Below, in pieces: positions 54,395 through 64,000 of a stretch of DNA of 64,000 bases (positions are counted from its first letter, which is position 1; the number at the start of each line of letters is the position of its first letter). The notes under the pieces are model-generated. The model was not told the origin of the DNA and ran no database searches. It worked only from the letters and a program-made list of their open reading frames with translations. Origin of the DNA: Chlorocebus sabaeus (Eukaryota > Chordata > Mammalia > Primates > Cercopithecidae); contig NC_132904.1 of assembly GCF_047675955.1 (NCBI RefSeq), positions 80,915,447 to 80,979,446 on the forward strand. Reading direction: 5' to 3'. A program made the translations under genes and the position numbers.

Positions 54395-54490
54395 AGAGTT
54401 TGAGACAGATGTGACCATTTCTACTTTTCAGATGAGGAAACTGAGGCTTAGAGAGGCTAACTTACTCAACGTCATACCAAGTTTTTCTTG
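54395..54490 (-). mobile_element. MIR fragment
   Basis: gtgaccatttctacttttca, gatgaggaaactgaggctta, gagaggctaacttactcaac: classic reverse-complement MIR string with low divergence at gatgaggaaactgaggct. Confidence 0.85.
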
Positions 54491-54755
54491 CAGGGGTATG
54501 GGATGGAGGGCAGGGCAGACATACACACAAGGAATAGCTTCATTTACTTTAACTGTTCTGAAAGTTGGTCCCTGAAGTAACTTGGCACTTGGCTCTCTAT
54601 TCAATAAAAGGCTTCATGCCACAGACATGGTTGGAGCATTAAAAATATGCCCTTCTGAAATTTTGTAATGTGACATAAAGATTGCTGGTTGAAACTGCTG
54701 TATAAAACTCTTTACTGAGAAACCCCTGGGTCAGACACACTAACAGGGAATACAG
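54491..54755. other. No recognised feature
   Basis: Nothing recognised. Confidence 0.5.
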
Positions 54756-54920
54756 TCTAGGGGGTGGGGTGGGGGAGGGATAGCATTAGGAGATATACCT
54801 AATGTAAATGATGAGTTAATGGGTGCAGCACACCAACATGGCACATGTATACATATGTAACAAACCTGCACGTTGTGCACATGTACCCTAGAACATAAAG
54901 TATAATAAAAAAAAAAAAAA
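54756..54920 (+). mobile_element. L1P 3' terminus, strongly 5' truncated
   Basis: Starts within the G-rich tract (gggggtggggtgggggaggg), then atagcattaggagatatacc, taatgtaaatgatgagttaa, caccaacatggcacatgtat, cacgttgtgcacatgtaccc, tagaacataaagtataat and an A14 tail. Only about 165 bp of L1 remains. Confidence 0.95.
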
Positions 54921-54934
54921 GAAAGGATATGAAA

Positions 54935-55120
54935 CATGTATTGAGTGCTGACTATGTGCCAGGAGCATACAGATACATTTGATATTCACAACAATACACA
55001 GGGTAAACATCCCTTCATCTTACTGATTTGGAAACCGACATTCACAGAAGCTGTTTCACTTGTTCTAGGTCCCTCAGATGCTAAACAATACAACCAGCTT
55101 TTGAATCTGTTTTCCCTAAG
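54935..55120 (-). mobile_element. MIR SINE
   Basis: tgtattgagtgctgactatg, tgccaggagcatacagatac, atattcacaacaatacacag, ggtaaacatcccttcatctt, gatttggaaaccgacattca, ctaggtccctcagatgctaa. It directly follows the L1 tail, so the L1 landed at the MIR border. Confidence 0.85.
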
Positions 55121-55534
55121 ACACCACAAATGAACAATATAAATAATTATGATAATGCTGAAGAGAGAGGATATTTATCTCTTCTTCTTGAAATGAGAAT
55201 GTAATATCTTACAAGGAAGAGGATATCCCCTCTTTCTTGGCAATAATGCACTTCCTCATATGCATATTACAGATGTTTGACATACACAATCCATTCACAG
55301 AGTTTAATATTTAACAGGTACACAGATCTGAACTGCCTCTAACCTAAAACTGGTATGGGGGAAGTTGCAATTTTTTCAACTTTATTAGGTACTTAAAATC
55401 CTTATGAAAATTTGAAATATTATTCATTTAAAAGTGGAAAAATAAACTATGTAATTACACCTTTAAAATCTACCCTCTCCAAGGAATCTCCTAGATTTCC
55501 CCAATTTGAAATAAAGGAAGTGGCATGGTAATAG
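55121..55534. other. No recognised feature
   Basis: About 410 bp, nothing recognised. Confidence 0.5.
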
Positions 55535-55710
55535 TAGGAAGTTTGGGGTCAGAGAGGGAGATAGACTAGGTCTAAGTTCTAGCACACTAGCAGCTAATTA
55601 AATGATTTTAGAAATCACTTATCCACACGGTATTTTTGGGAGAGTTGACTGTGATGCTGGAAGTGAGGTGCCTACCACAGTGTGTTGTATACAGTAGGAC
55701 CTCAGAAAGC
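55535..55710 (+). mobile_element. MIR SINE, disrupted
   Basis: gtttggggtcagagagggag, gtctaagttctagcacacta, gcagctaattaaatgatttt, gaaatcacttatcc, then gtgaggtgcctaccacagtg, tgttgtatacagtaggacct: MIR order with an altered centre. Confidence 0.65.
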
Positions 55711-56393
55711 ATCAAATCCTTCTTTTTACCACTATGAGAAACACAAGACAGGTTTCTTCTTTTATTAGCATTAGTAATATATGTATGTACTCTCTCCCAC
55801 AAGAGCACTATTTCTGGAAAGCAGTGTCTGACTCTTTACCACCTATTAGGTCTCTACATTATACGTTCATTACAGGTGTTCAAGAAATTATCAGTGAATT
55901 GAAAGTATAGGGAGTAGGTTCCTGAGCCAGACTGAAAGGAATCAAAGCTCAGAGCAAAATACTGAATGTTGATAGTTAGCACGTGCTAATAAAGACTGCT
56001 ATAATCACATGTGTGTGGGCAGCTGGTGGGAGGAGAGCATCTAGGGGTCTATTTTATCAAAGGTTATGTGTTGGAGAAATGTGCCCACCACATTCTCAGT
56101 CATTCTTCACACTTTCCATTCTGGCTTCTTTATAAATCCAGTTGCCTACTTACGTCCAAAGGACCAAAGTCTTTTTGTGGCTTTAGATCTAAAAAGGTCA
56201 GTGAGATGTGAATAATTAGTTTCTACTGGTTCTTTTTCAGCCTTTGGTTTACTTTACTAAAAAGAAAAAAACAAGTTGCGATTTTAATATGGTAGTATTT
56301 CACTATTTATAAATAAGAAGTCAGATAACACAGAAACACAGATCTCTTTAGAAACCAAAAGAAAAAAAAAATGCATGTAGTATACAAACTCCT
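55711..56393. other. No recognised feature
   Basis: About 680 bp. tcattacaggtgttcaagaa at 55868 may be the last bases of an L2. Otherwise unassigned. Confidence 0.5.
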
Positions 56394-56690
56394 TTTCTTT
56401 TCTTTTTTTTTGGAAAGGGTCTCACTCTGTCACCCAGGCTAGAGTACAACAGTGGCGCACCCATGTCTTACTATAGCCTCAACCTCCCAGGCTCAGGGGA
56501 TCCTCCTCGCACCTCAACCTCCCAAGTAGCTGGAGTTACAGGTGTGTGCCACCAAGCCTGGCTAATTTTTTGTAGAGACGGGGTTTTGCCCTTTTGCCCA
56601 GGCTGGTCTCAAACTCCTGGGCTCAAAAGATCTACTCACCTTGGCCTCCCAAACTGCTGGAATTACAGCTGTGAGTCACCACACCTGGCC
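56394..56690 (-). mobile_element. Alu SINE, AluJ-type
   Basis: Minus-strand Alu with the old AluJ variants: atagcctcaacctcccaggc, tcaggggatcctcctcgcac, gtctcaaactcctgggctca, and gagtcaccacacctggcc at the end. It is the oldest complete Alu in the window by these diagnostic positions. Confidence 0.95.
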
Positions 56691-58389
56691 ACAAAATCTT
56701 TTCTACCAGCATAGCAAACTTGCTTATTCTATTGGTAAGAATTGACATACTAAGATCAGTTAACATTTTAAAATGTAAGATTAAACATGGCCTACCAAAC
56801 CTCATCCCTCCCAAAACAGATTAAACATTATTCCTAGACTTCTTATGGTGAGCTCAACTGCTTAGTTCACATAAAAGTCCTGATATAATCTATGAAAATT
56901 TTCTACTTTTAGAAAACTTTTGTAAACGTACTTTAAATTTCTATGAGAAAATAATATCTCCTGCATGGTATATAAGGAATATTTATTTCATTTCCTCTTA
57001 GCTGGTGTCTAATTTTACTTTATTAAAAATATAACCTACTTCATGGAAAAAGGTAGTCATTTTGAAAAATCATAATATTCTAATATATCTGTATTTTAGT
57101 ATGTGATTTAAAAAAAAGTTTGTATATTCAGGTCTTGTTAGATGTCAGACCTTTGGCATTTACTTTCAAGGATTTTAAGAGGTAATTTGTGTAAAGTATA
57201 TTTACATTCAAATTAATCTGAAAAATGCAAATGGAGATATACCAAACAGGAAAAAACTTGTGACTTACATTTAGATTTATATGGTACATAGGTGCATTAA
57301 AGTATTGTTTGGTAATGATGGAATCCAATCCAATTAGAATTTTTAAAATTCAGAAAGCATCTGAAGTGTGTTAATAAATTCACAGCTTTATAATATTAAC
57401 ATCACAATTTCAGTGCTGCTTTTTATTTCACTAAATAATTATGCTGGACTGCATATGCAGATTCTAATTATACATAACAAAGAAAGACTTAAATTGGACC
57501 TCCTGAAAAGGCCCATTTGCTTATAAAAAGCTGTGATGATTTGGTATCACACAAAATTTGTATTTAATAAATAAAGACAGAATGTGTAAATTAGCTTTCA
57601 GTGTTTTTGCCCTAAGCAGATCCAAAATTATGGAAATCTAAAAATTATAGCTTTAACTTCCCATGAACTATCTTTGCATTGCTTCAATTTGTGGTTGCTT
57701 AGAAACATTATAGGCAAAGGAATTGATTCTTTCCAGATGCTACTCGTCAAACCACATTTTATGTTTTTGATTTAAGGCTATTCTGTTTAATAGTGTTATA
57801 AATATACATTTCTCTAAAAAGTCACAAATGCACAAATCAAGTTCTGTTAGTAGCGCATCTCAGGAATCTATTCCTTATTAACATGTAAAAAGTATTTTCT
57901 GTGTTCAGCTTCCACTGGCTTAACTAAAGGCAAACAATGTTGAATGCTATTACTGTCATTTATTCCCAAGATTTAGTGCACTAGTTCCCATCTAAGTTTG
58001 TGATTCAGTAGTTTGGTAGCACTAAGACATTCACATTCATTTATAAAATGCTTGCTGAGAGAGACAATAACCTTACCAAATACCTAAAAATATAGCAAAA
58101 GATGAAACCACAAGAGTTACTGGCATATGTGAATGATGACCTTAACTAATAACTACAGACTGTACTTGGGTGGATACTTTAGAAAAATAACTGAAGGAAA
58201 GAGAGACAGAGAGGAAACAGAAGAGAGGAATGAAATGTAAGCAACTGAGTCCTCAATGTGAACTTTTTTTCAGTTTATGGAGTAAATATATGCAAGACCA
58301 ACGTTCAAACTCCAGATGACCATTTGAATGATTTTAACAATGTTACTTAATTTCTCTAAACTTTGTTTTTTCCAATTAAGAAACAGTCC
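56691..58389. other. 1.7 kb block without recognisable repeats; second candidate conserved noncoding region
   Basis: No SINE, LINE or LTR strings recognised. The 57.4-58.1 kb part has less monotonous composition, with several TAAT-containing AT-rich words (e.g. gctttaacttcccatgaact, ggcttaactaaaggcaaaca). It also has no simple repeats, which is compatible with regulatory sequence, but this cannot be judged without an alignment. Confidence 0.4.
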
Positions 58390-58390
58390 A

Positions 58391-58409
58391 AAAAAAAAAA
58401 AAAAAAAAA
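58391..58409. repeat. Poly-A run
   Basis: A19 run six bases upstream of the next Alu. Together with the Alu tail at 58697-58729 it brackets the element. It may be the target A-run or the tail of an earlier Alu. Confidence 0.85.
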
Positions 58410-58414
58410 TACCA

Positions 58415-58729
58415 GGCCTGGCGGGGTGGCACACACCTGTAATCCCAGCACTTTGGGAGGCCAAGGCAGGTAGATCACCTGAGCTCAGGAGTTCGAGACC
58501 AGCCTGGCCAACATGATGAAAGCCCGTCTCTACTAAAAATAGAAAAATTAGACAGGCATGATGGCATGTGCTTGTAATCCCAGCTACTCGGGAGTCTGAG
58601 GCAGGAGAATCGCTTGAACCTGGGAAGCGGAGTTTGCAGTGAGCCAAGATTGCACCATTGTACTCCAGCCTGGGTGACAGAGCAAGACACAGTCTCAAAA
58701 AAAAAAAAAAAAAAAAGAAAGAAAAAAAA
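58415..58729 (+). mobile_element. Alu SINE, AluS-type
   Basis: Plus-strand full-length Alu: ggcctggcggggtggcacac, caggagttcgagaccagcct, ggccaacatgatgaaagccc, cgcttgaacctgggaagcgg, agtttgcagtgagccaagat, then A20 plus gaaagaaaaaaaa. The 173-codon minus frame at 58270-58791 is the antisense of this Alu and not a gene. Confidence 0.96.
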
Positions 58730-59329
58730 TTAGGGTGCTTGTGGGGAAAAACTGAAACAATGACTAGTGAAGGAGGAAACTTGCTTATCAAATACTGTCA
58801 GAAAGTAAATAATTATTGAATTACTACATTGTTGAAACATCAAAAGATCCTTATTTTTAACTTTTAGTTTCTCGAAGTTGTTGATTATTTTTAAGATGTT
58901 CTTAAAATCCCCTAAATTTCTCCCAACTTTTGTTTTTCTCTAAAGTTTGAACAAAATATGTATACTTTTCACTAAATTTCTAATAATGAAGATCAAAGGT
59001 AACCCTGGATCTAATCTCACAAAATAGATCTAAAACATAAATGTAAGGATAACAATTTTCCCCTTTCTGCTTTGTAAAAATGTATATGAAAAGTTATTTT
59101 GAGCTTCTTGATGCTTTGCATGAACACATTTGCTCTGTGTTGCAAAGTTCCTCTTGCTTTTTTCACAAGCAGAAAAATTATTTGCTTTAATGAAAATCCA
59201 CCAAACTGAGTCAAATCCCAAATTGCTTGCTTGCTGTGTCCCTTCTGAAATTATTTGTTTTATGGGGAAAAGGATATCTCTAGGAACATTCCTTATAGTC
59301 CTTCCTGGGTTTTAAGCCTCCGCATGACA
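58730..59329. other. No recognised feature
   Basis: About 600 bp of AT-rich sequence, nothing recognised. Confidence 0.5.
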
Positions 59330-59500
59330 GAAATCAAATTCAGGGAACTTTTTCCCCAAATAGGTTTCTCAAATTCTTCTCCTAACTCAATGCCACTGTA
59401 ATCCACCCAATTTGAACACTTCAGGATAATTCTTGATTATTTCTCACCATAACCCATAATGTTCAACTGTCTCTGCTTTAACTGATTTTATGTTCTAAAG

Positions 59501-59728
59501 CAAGCTTGTTCAAATCACAGCCTACAGGCTGCATGCAGTCCAGGACAGCTTCGAACGCAGTCCAACACAAATTTGTAAACTTTCTTAAAACATTATGAGA
59601 TTTTTTAATGTGTGATTTTTTTTTTAGGCCATCAGCTGTCATTAATGTTAGTGTATTTTATGTGTGGTCCAAGACAATTCTTCTTCTTCCAATGTGACCC
59701 AGGGAGACCCAAAGTTTGGACACCCTTG
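59501..59728. mobile_element. hAT non-autonomous DNA transposon (MER45-like)
   Basis: Terminal inverted repeats caagcttgttcaaat at the left and gtttggacacccttg at the right (11 of 15 positions pair). A flanking 8-bp TSD ttctaaag (59493-59500) and ttctaagg (59729-59736) has one mismatch; 8 bp is the hAT hallmark. Interior strings aactttcttaaaacattatg, gtattttatgtgtggtccaa and gacaattcttcttcttccaa fit a MER45-like hAT-Tip100 family by memory. No transposase is encoded in 228 bp. Confidence 0.88.
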
Positions 59729-60220
59729 TTCTAAGGAATTCCTGAAATTGTCACTTTGTTGGGCATTCTTACTACCACTAGCTTGACTCATATCTCATCA
59801 ACTCTGGCAATATCTTCCAAACTCATCTCTCTGCCTACAGCCCCTTCTCAGCTTCATTCTTCCCCCTCAAACTGAAGAACTTGTAACTACACACAACTAT
59901 ATCAAAACTGTTGCTGGACACATAGACACTAGAGTCTAAAAGCCCAAGCTTCTTCTCATGACACTTAGTCTTTCCCATCTTCACCAAACATCATACGGAT
60001 TCTCATCTACTGTCCTCTCTCATGTACCCCCTACTCCAATCACAGAGAACTGTATATTACATCCTGAATACAACATGTATTTTATAATTTCCTGTCTCTA
60101 CAAATGTGCTTGAGTCTCAGATTTTAACAGACTATTCCCCAATTTCTCCAGCTGGTAGATTTATTCAGCACCCAAATTTAAAGTTAGTGCCTCAAGAAAT
60201 TCTCTCTCTTTTTTTTTTTT

Positions 60221-60224
60221 TCAT

Positions 60225-60255
<31 letters not shown>

Positions 60256-60257
60256 TT
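60221..60257. repeat. (TTTA)n microsatellite in the L1 tail
   Basis: About nine ttta units between the T-run and the actatcctttaagttctagg start of the L1 3' UTR. It arose from the L1 (TAAA)n poly-A tail. Confidence 0.95.
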
Positions 60258-60461
60258 ACTATCCTTTAAGTTCTAGGGTACATGTGCACAACGTGCAGGT
60301 TTGTTACATATGTATACATGTGCCATGTTGGTGTGCTGCACCCATTAACTCATCATTTACATTAGGTGTATCTCCTAACGCTATCCCTGCACCCTTCCCC
60401 CACTCAACAATAGGCCCCAGTGTGTCATGTTTCCCTTCCTGTGTCCAAGTGTTCTCATGCT

Positions 60462-61779
60462 TCAATTCCCACCTATGAGTGAGAACATGTGGTGTTTGGT
60501 TTTCTGTTCTTGTGTTAGTTTGCTGAGAATGATGGTTTCCAGCTGCATCCATGTCCCTACAAAGGACATAAACTCATCCTTTTTTATGGCTGCGTAGTAT
60601 TCCATGGTGTATATGTGCCACATTTTCTTAAACCAGTCTGTTTTGATAGATGTTTGGGTTGGTTCCAAGACTTTGCTATTGCAAATAGTGTTGTAATAAA
60701 CATGTGAGTGCATGTGTCTTTATAGCAGCGTGATTTATAATCCTTTGGGTGTATACCCAGTAACGGGATGGCTGGGGTCAGATGGTATTTCTAGTCCTTG
60801 AGGAATTGCCACACTGTCTTCCACAATGGTTGAACTAGTTTACAATCCCACCAACAGTGTAAAAGTGTTTCTATTTCTCCACATCCTCTCCAGCACCTGT
60901 TGTTTCCTGACTTTTTAATGATTGCCATTCTAACCAGTGTGAGATGGTATCTCATTGTGGTTTTGATTTGCATTTCTCTGATGGACAGTGATGATAAGCA
61001 TTTTTTCATGTGTCTGTTGGCTACATAAATGTCTTCTTTTGAGAAGTGTCTGTTCATAGCCTTTGCCCACTTGTTGATGGGGTTGTTTTTTTTCTTGTAA
61101 ATTTGTTTGAGTTCCTTATAGGTTCTGGATATTAGACCTTTGTCAGATGGGTAGATTGCAAAAATTTTCTCCCATTCTGTAGGCTGTCTGTTCACTCTGA
61201 TGGTAGTTTCTTTTGCTGTGCAGAAGCTCTTTAGTTTAATTAGATCCCATTTGTCAATTTTGGCTTTTGTTGCCATTGTTTTTGGTGTTTTAGACATGAA
61301 GTCCTTGCCCATGCCTATGTCCCGAATGGTATTGTCTAGATTTTCTTCTAGGGTTTTTGTGGTTTTAGGTCTAACATTTAAGTCTCTAATCCATCTTGAA
61401 TTAATTTTTGTATAAGGTGTAAGGAAGGAATCCAGTTTCAGCTTTCTACATATGGCTAGCCAATTTTCCCAGCACCATTTATTAAATAGGGAATCCTTTC
61501 CCCATTTCTTGTTTTTGTCAGGTTTGTCAAAGATCAGATGGTTGTAGATGTGTGGTATTATTTCTGAGGGCTCTGTTCTATTTCATTGGTCTATATCTCT
61601 GTTTTGTTACCAGTACTATGCTGTTTTGGTTACTATAGCCTTGTAGTATAGTTTGAAGTCAGGTAGTGTGATGCCTCCAGCTTTGTTCTTTTTGCTTACG
61701 ATTGTCTTGGCAATGAGGATTCTTTTTTGGTTCCATACGAACTTTAAAGTAGTTTTTTCCAATTCTGTGAAGAAAGTCA
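60462..61779 (-). pseudogene. L1 ORF2 C-terminal half, broken
   Basis: The ORF2 protein C-terminal region downstream of the reverse transcriptase, ending at the ORF2 stop near 60462 (last residues FSLIGGN). An open stretch at 60791-61312 includes a Cys-rich CCHC motif (C-WRG-C…H-CWWD-C), as in intact L1 ORF2. A frame break lies between 60713 and 60791, and further breaks occur above 61312. Severed from its N-terminal part by the inversion, it cannot make a working protein. Confidence 0.9.
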
Positions 61780-61780
61780 T

Positions 61781-63426
61781 ACAACATACCAGAATCTCTG
61801 GGACACATTTAAAGCAGTATGTAGAGGGAAATTTATAGCACTAAATGTCCACAAGAGAAAGCAGGAAAGATCTAAAATTGACACTCTAACATCACAATTA
61901 AATGAACTAGAGAAGCAAGAGCAAACACATTCAAAAGTTAGCAGAGGCAAGAAATAACTAAGATCAGAGCAGAACTGAAGGAGATAGAGACATAAAAAAC
62001 CCTTCAAAAAATCAATGAATCCAGAAGCTGGCTTTTTGAAAAGATCAACAATATTGATAGACCACTAGTAAGACTAATAAAGAAGAAAAGAGAGAAGAAT
62101 CAAATAGACGCAATAAAAAATGATAAAGGGGGATATCACCACTGACCCCACAGAAATACAAACTACCATCAGAGAATACTATAAACACCTCTATGTAAAT
62201 AAACTAGAAAACCTAGAAGAAATGGATAAATTGCTGGACACATACACTCTCCCAAGACTAAGCTAGGAAGATGTTGAATCCCTGAATAGACCAATAGCAG
62301 GCTCTGAAATTGAGGCAATAATTAATAGCCTACTAACCAAAAAAAGTCCAGGACCAGATGGATTCACATCTGAATTCTACCAGAGATACAAGGAGGAGCT
62401 GGTACCATTCCTTCTGAAACTATTCCAATCAATTGAAAAAGAGGGAATCCTCCCTAAATCATTTTATGAGGCTAACATCATCCTGATACCAAAGCCTGGC
62501 AGAAACACAACAAAAAAAAGATAATTTTAGACCAATATCCCTGATGAACATCCATGCAAAAATCCTCAATAAAATACTGGCAAACCAAATCCAGCAGCAC
62601 ATCCAAATGCTTATCCACCATGATCAAGTGGGCTTCATCCCTGGGATGCAAGGCTGGTTCAACATACACAAATCAGTAGACGTAAACCAGCATATAAACA
62701 GGACCAAAGACAAAAACCACATGATTATCTCAATAGATGCAGAAAATGCCTTTGACAAAATTCAACAGCCCTCCATGCTAAAATCTCTCAATAAATTCTG
62801 TATTGATGGAATGTATCTCAAAATAATCAGAGTTATTTATGCCAAACCCACAGCCAATATCATACTGAATGGGCAAAAACTGGAAACATTCCCCTTAAAA
62901 ATTGGCACAAGACAGGGATGCCCTCTCTCACCACTCCTATTCAATATAGTGCTGGAAGTTCTCACCAGGGCAATCAGGCAGGAGAAAGAAATAAAGGGTA
63001 TTGAATTAGAAAAGAGGAAGTCAAATTGTCCCTTTTGGCAGATGACATGATTGTATATTTAGAAAACCCCATCGTCTCAGCCCAAAATCTCCTTAAGCTG
63101 ATAAGCAACTTCAGCAAAGTCTCAGGATACAAAATCAATGTGCAAAAATCACAACCATTCTTATACACCAATAACAGACAAACAGAGAGCCAAATCATGA
63201 GTGAACTCTCATTCACAAGTGCTTCAAAGAGAATAAAATACCTAGGAATCCAACTTACAAGGGATGTGAAGGACCTCTTCAAGGAGAACTACAGACCACT
63301 GCTCAACAAAATAAAAGAGGACACAAACAAATGCAAGAACATTCCATGCTCTTGGATGGGAAGAATGAATATTGTGAAAATGGCCATACTGCCCAAAGTA
63401 ATTTATAGATTCAATGCCATCACCAT
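61781..63426 (+). pseudogene. L1 ORF2 middle segment with reverse transcriptase motifs, broken
   Basis: Inverted ORF2 part from just after the endonuclease through the RT domain. The frame at 62544-63050 shows RT motif A (ISIDAENAFDKI) and motif B (GTRQGCPLSPLLFN). The next frame (63026-63445) shows motif C as LLADDM, where F of the usual FADD is replaced by L. Disabling changes seen: a TAA at 61993-61995, a TAG at 62264-62266, and a one-base loss near 63010 that shifts frame just before motif C. Confidence 0.92.
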
Positions 63427-63695
63427 TGAGAAACTCTCTCTTTAAAAAGCCATCTCCAAAGCAAGAATTCCCATTATTTTCAAATTACCCACAACATATC
63501 TTCCATATTCTCATTATAACACTTTTCATAGTGGATTGTTATGAACTGACCATGTTAAAAATTCTCCAAAGAGACTGTGAATTCTTTAAATGAAGGGTTC
63601 TTGCCTTATTAATCTTTGTTTAATTAGTGCTTGGAACTATATCTGGCACACGATATAAGACATATGATTTCTGAGTGAATGAATGCGTGAATTAA

Positions 63696-64000
63696 CTGCT
63701 ATAATTATTGTGCTGTTTTGTTCACCAAATGGTTCTTTGAAAACAATATATATAAAACTTACCAACTGACAATGCTGCTGAGTCTAATGACATGACACAC
63801 CGTGTTAATCTCATTTTATAATAAAGACTTTACATTTAGTGTTTTATCCCTTAATTTATCTTCTGTAAATGTACAATAAAAACTTATTTAATAAAACATT
63901 TAAAATCAGGGTTTTGTAACTGTGGATATCTTTTTGTCTAAAGATTGACTGAATATTAAAATTTTGATCATATGACTTTATTCTTTTTAGTATTAACCTG
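63696..64000. other. No recognised feature
   Basis: About 300 bp at the window end, AT-rich, nothing recognised. Confidence 0.5.

Larger units (their letters stand above)
60212..63428 (-). mobile_element. L1P LINE with 5' inversion (twin priming)
   Basis: The 3' tail (poly-T and (TTTA)n, 60212-60257) is at the left. The 3' UTR and ORF2 C-terminal half then run in minus orientation to about 61779. From 61781 the sequence switches strand: the more 5' part of ORF2 runs in plus orientation to about 63426. The inner end of the plus piece (gattcaatgccatcaccat) and of the minus piece (reads tgactttcttcacagaattg on its own strand) are neighbours in ORF2, with only about a dozen bases lost. The TSD brackets the whole: agaaattctctctcttt (60195-60211) and agaaactctctcttt (63429-63443). 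The 5' UTR, ORF1 and endonuclease are missing by truncation. Confidence 0.95.
59330..63695 (+). mobile_element. L2 LINE, broken by a hAT element and an L1P
   Basis: The L2 pieces lie at about 59330-59500, 59737-60211 and 63429-63695, all plus strand and in consensus order. Landmarks: cttgattatttctcaccata; later actcatctctctgcctacag, ccccttctcagcttcattct, ccctactccaatcacagaga; and finally agactgtgaattctttaaat, gaagggttcttgcc, tggaactatatctggcacac. The ends are approximate. The two younger elements listed separately interrupt it. Confidence 0.72.

Noticed and set aside
58270..58791. 173-codon open frame on the minus strand
   Set aside because: It is the antisense of the Alu at 58415-58729 plus its A/T tails (poly-F and poly-K-like ends). 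Such frames are common in Alus and not genes.
62544..63445. Reverse transcriptase-like frames as a possible functional RT gene
   Set aside because: Part of an inverted, truncated L1 with two stops, a frameshift before motif C and no N-terminal endonuclease.
1..64000. A previously undescribed biological system
   Set aside because: I examined the window on both strands and found only transposon remnants, simple repeats and unassigned noncoding DNA. There is no gene set that could form a system.

Overview
The window is nuclear DNA of a primate, most likely an Old World monkey (Cercopithecidae: macaque, baboon, vervet or relative). Alu and L1P elements show it is primate. The Old World monkey call rests mainly on the first Alu (85-443, minus strand), which carries several diagnostic variants that I recall for the AluYRa subfamilies of that clade and that differ from human AluY. 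The base composition is AT-rich. I find no intact protein-coding gene, no rRNA or tRNA gene, no CRISPR array and nothing resembling a bacterial or phage system. Every long open frame examined is Alu-derived, L1-derived, low-complexity or unsupported. The window is best read as intergenic or deep intronic DNA whose content is layered transposable elements.

Layout. 0-2.3 kb: four Alus in alternating and tandem orientation, a MIR, and a polypurine (GA)n tract. 2.3-11.1 kb: mostly unrecognised AT-rich sequence, with an unusual GC-rich block at 5.37-6.09 kb holding a 24-25 bp tandem repeat, and two adjacent L2 copies at 9.6-10.7 kb. 11.1-16.4 kb: an Alu, then a ~4.9 kb ancient L1M in minus orientation interrupted by a younger L1P 3' end and by an Alu. 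17.4-20.3 kb: L2 fragments, a THE1/MST-type LTR, a cluster of MIRs, a G-quadruplex motif and a perfect 29-bp tandem duplication. 20.7-21.2 kb: two stacked Alus. 21.2-23.2 kb: a 2 kb block without recognisable repeats. 23.2-31.3 kb: L2, MIRs, two Alus with clear target-site duplications (TSDs), microsatellites and a MER5A-like hAT element. 31.3-39.9 kb: two L1P 3' ends, L2, MIRs, a hAT-like element, an MLT1 LTR and a truncated Alu. 40-47.3 kb: MIRs, a long L2 (42.6-43.8 kb), a MaLR LTR flanked by a direct duplication of about 145 bp (44.4 and 45.6 kb), and an L2 carrying a nested MIR. 48-56 kb: MIRs, an old L1M ORF1/ORF2 segment, a second copy of the 35-kb hAT-like element in opposite orientation, another MaLR LTR and an L1P tail. 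56.4-59.3 kb: an AluJ, a 1.7 kb repeat-free block and an AluS-type element. 59.3-63.7 kb: one L2 copy broken by a hAT element with terminal inverted repeats and an 8-bp TSD, and by a 3.2 kb L1P that shows a 5' inversion (twin priming) with a matching TSD.

Nothing here works together as a pathway. The informative content is historical. It gives insertion order (L2 and MIR first, then hAT and MaLR elements, then L1P and Alu), one well preserved twin-priming event, a few recent tandem duplications, and two or three repeat-free blocks that are the best candidates for functional noncoding DNA. Family names are given from memory of consensus sequences and should be confirmed with RepeatMasker.
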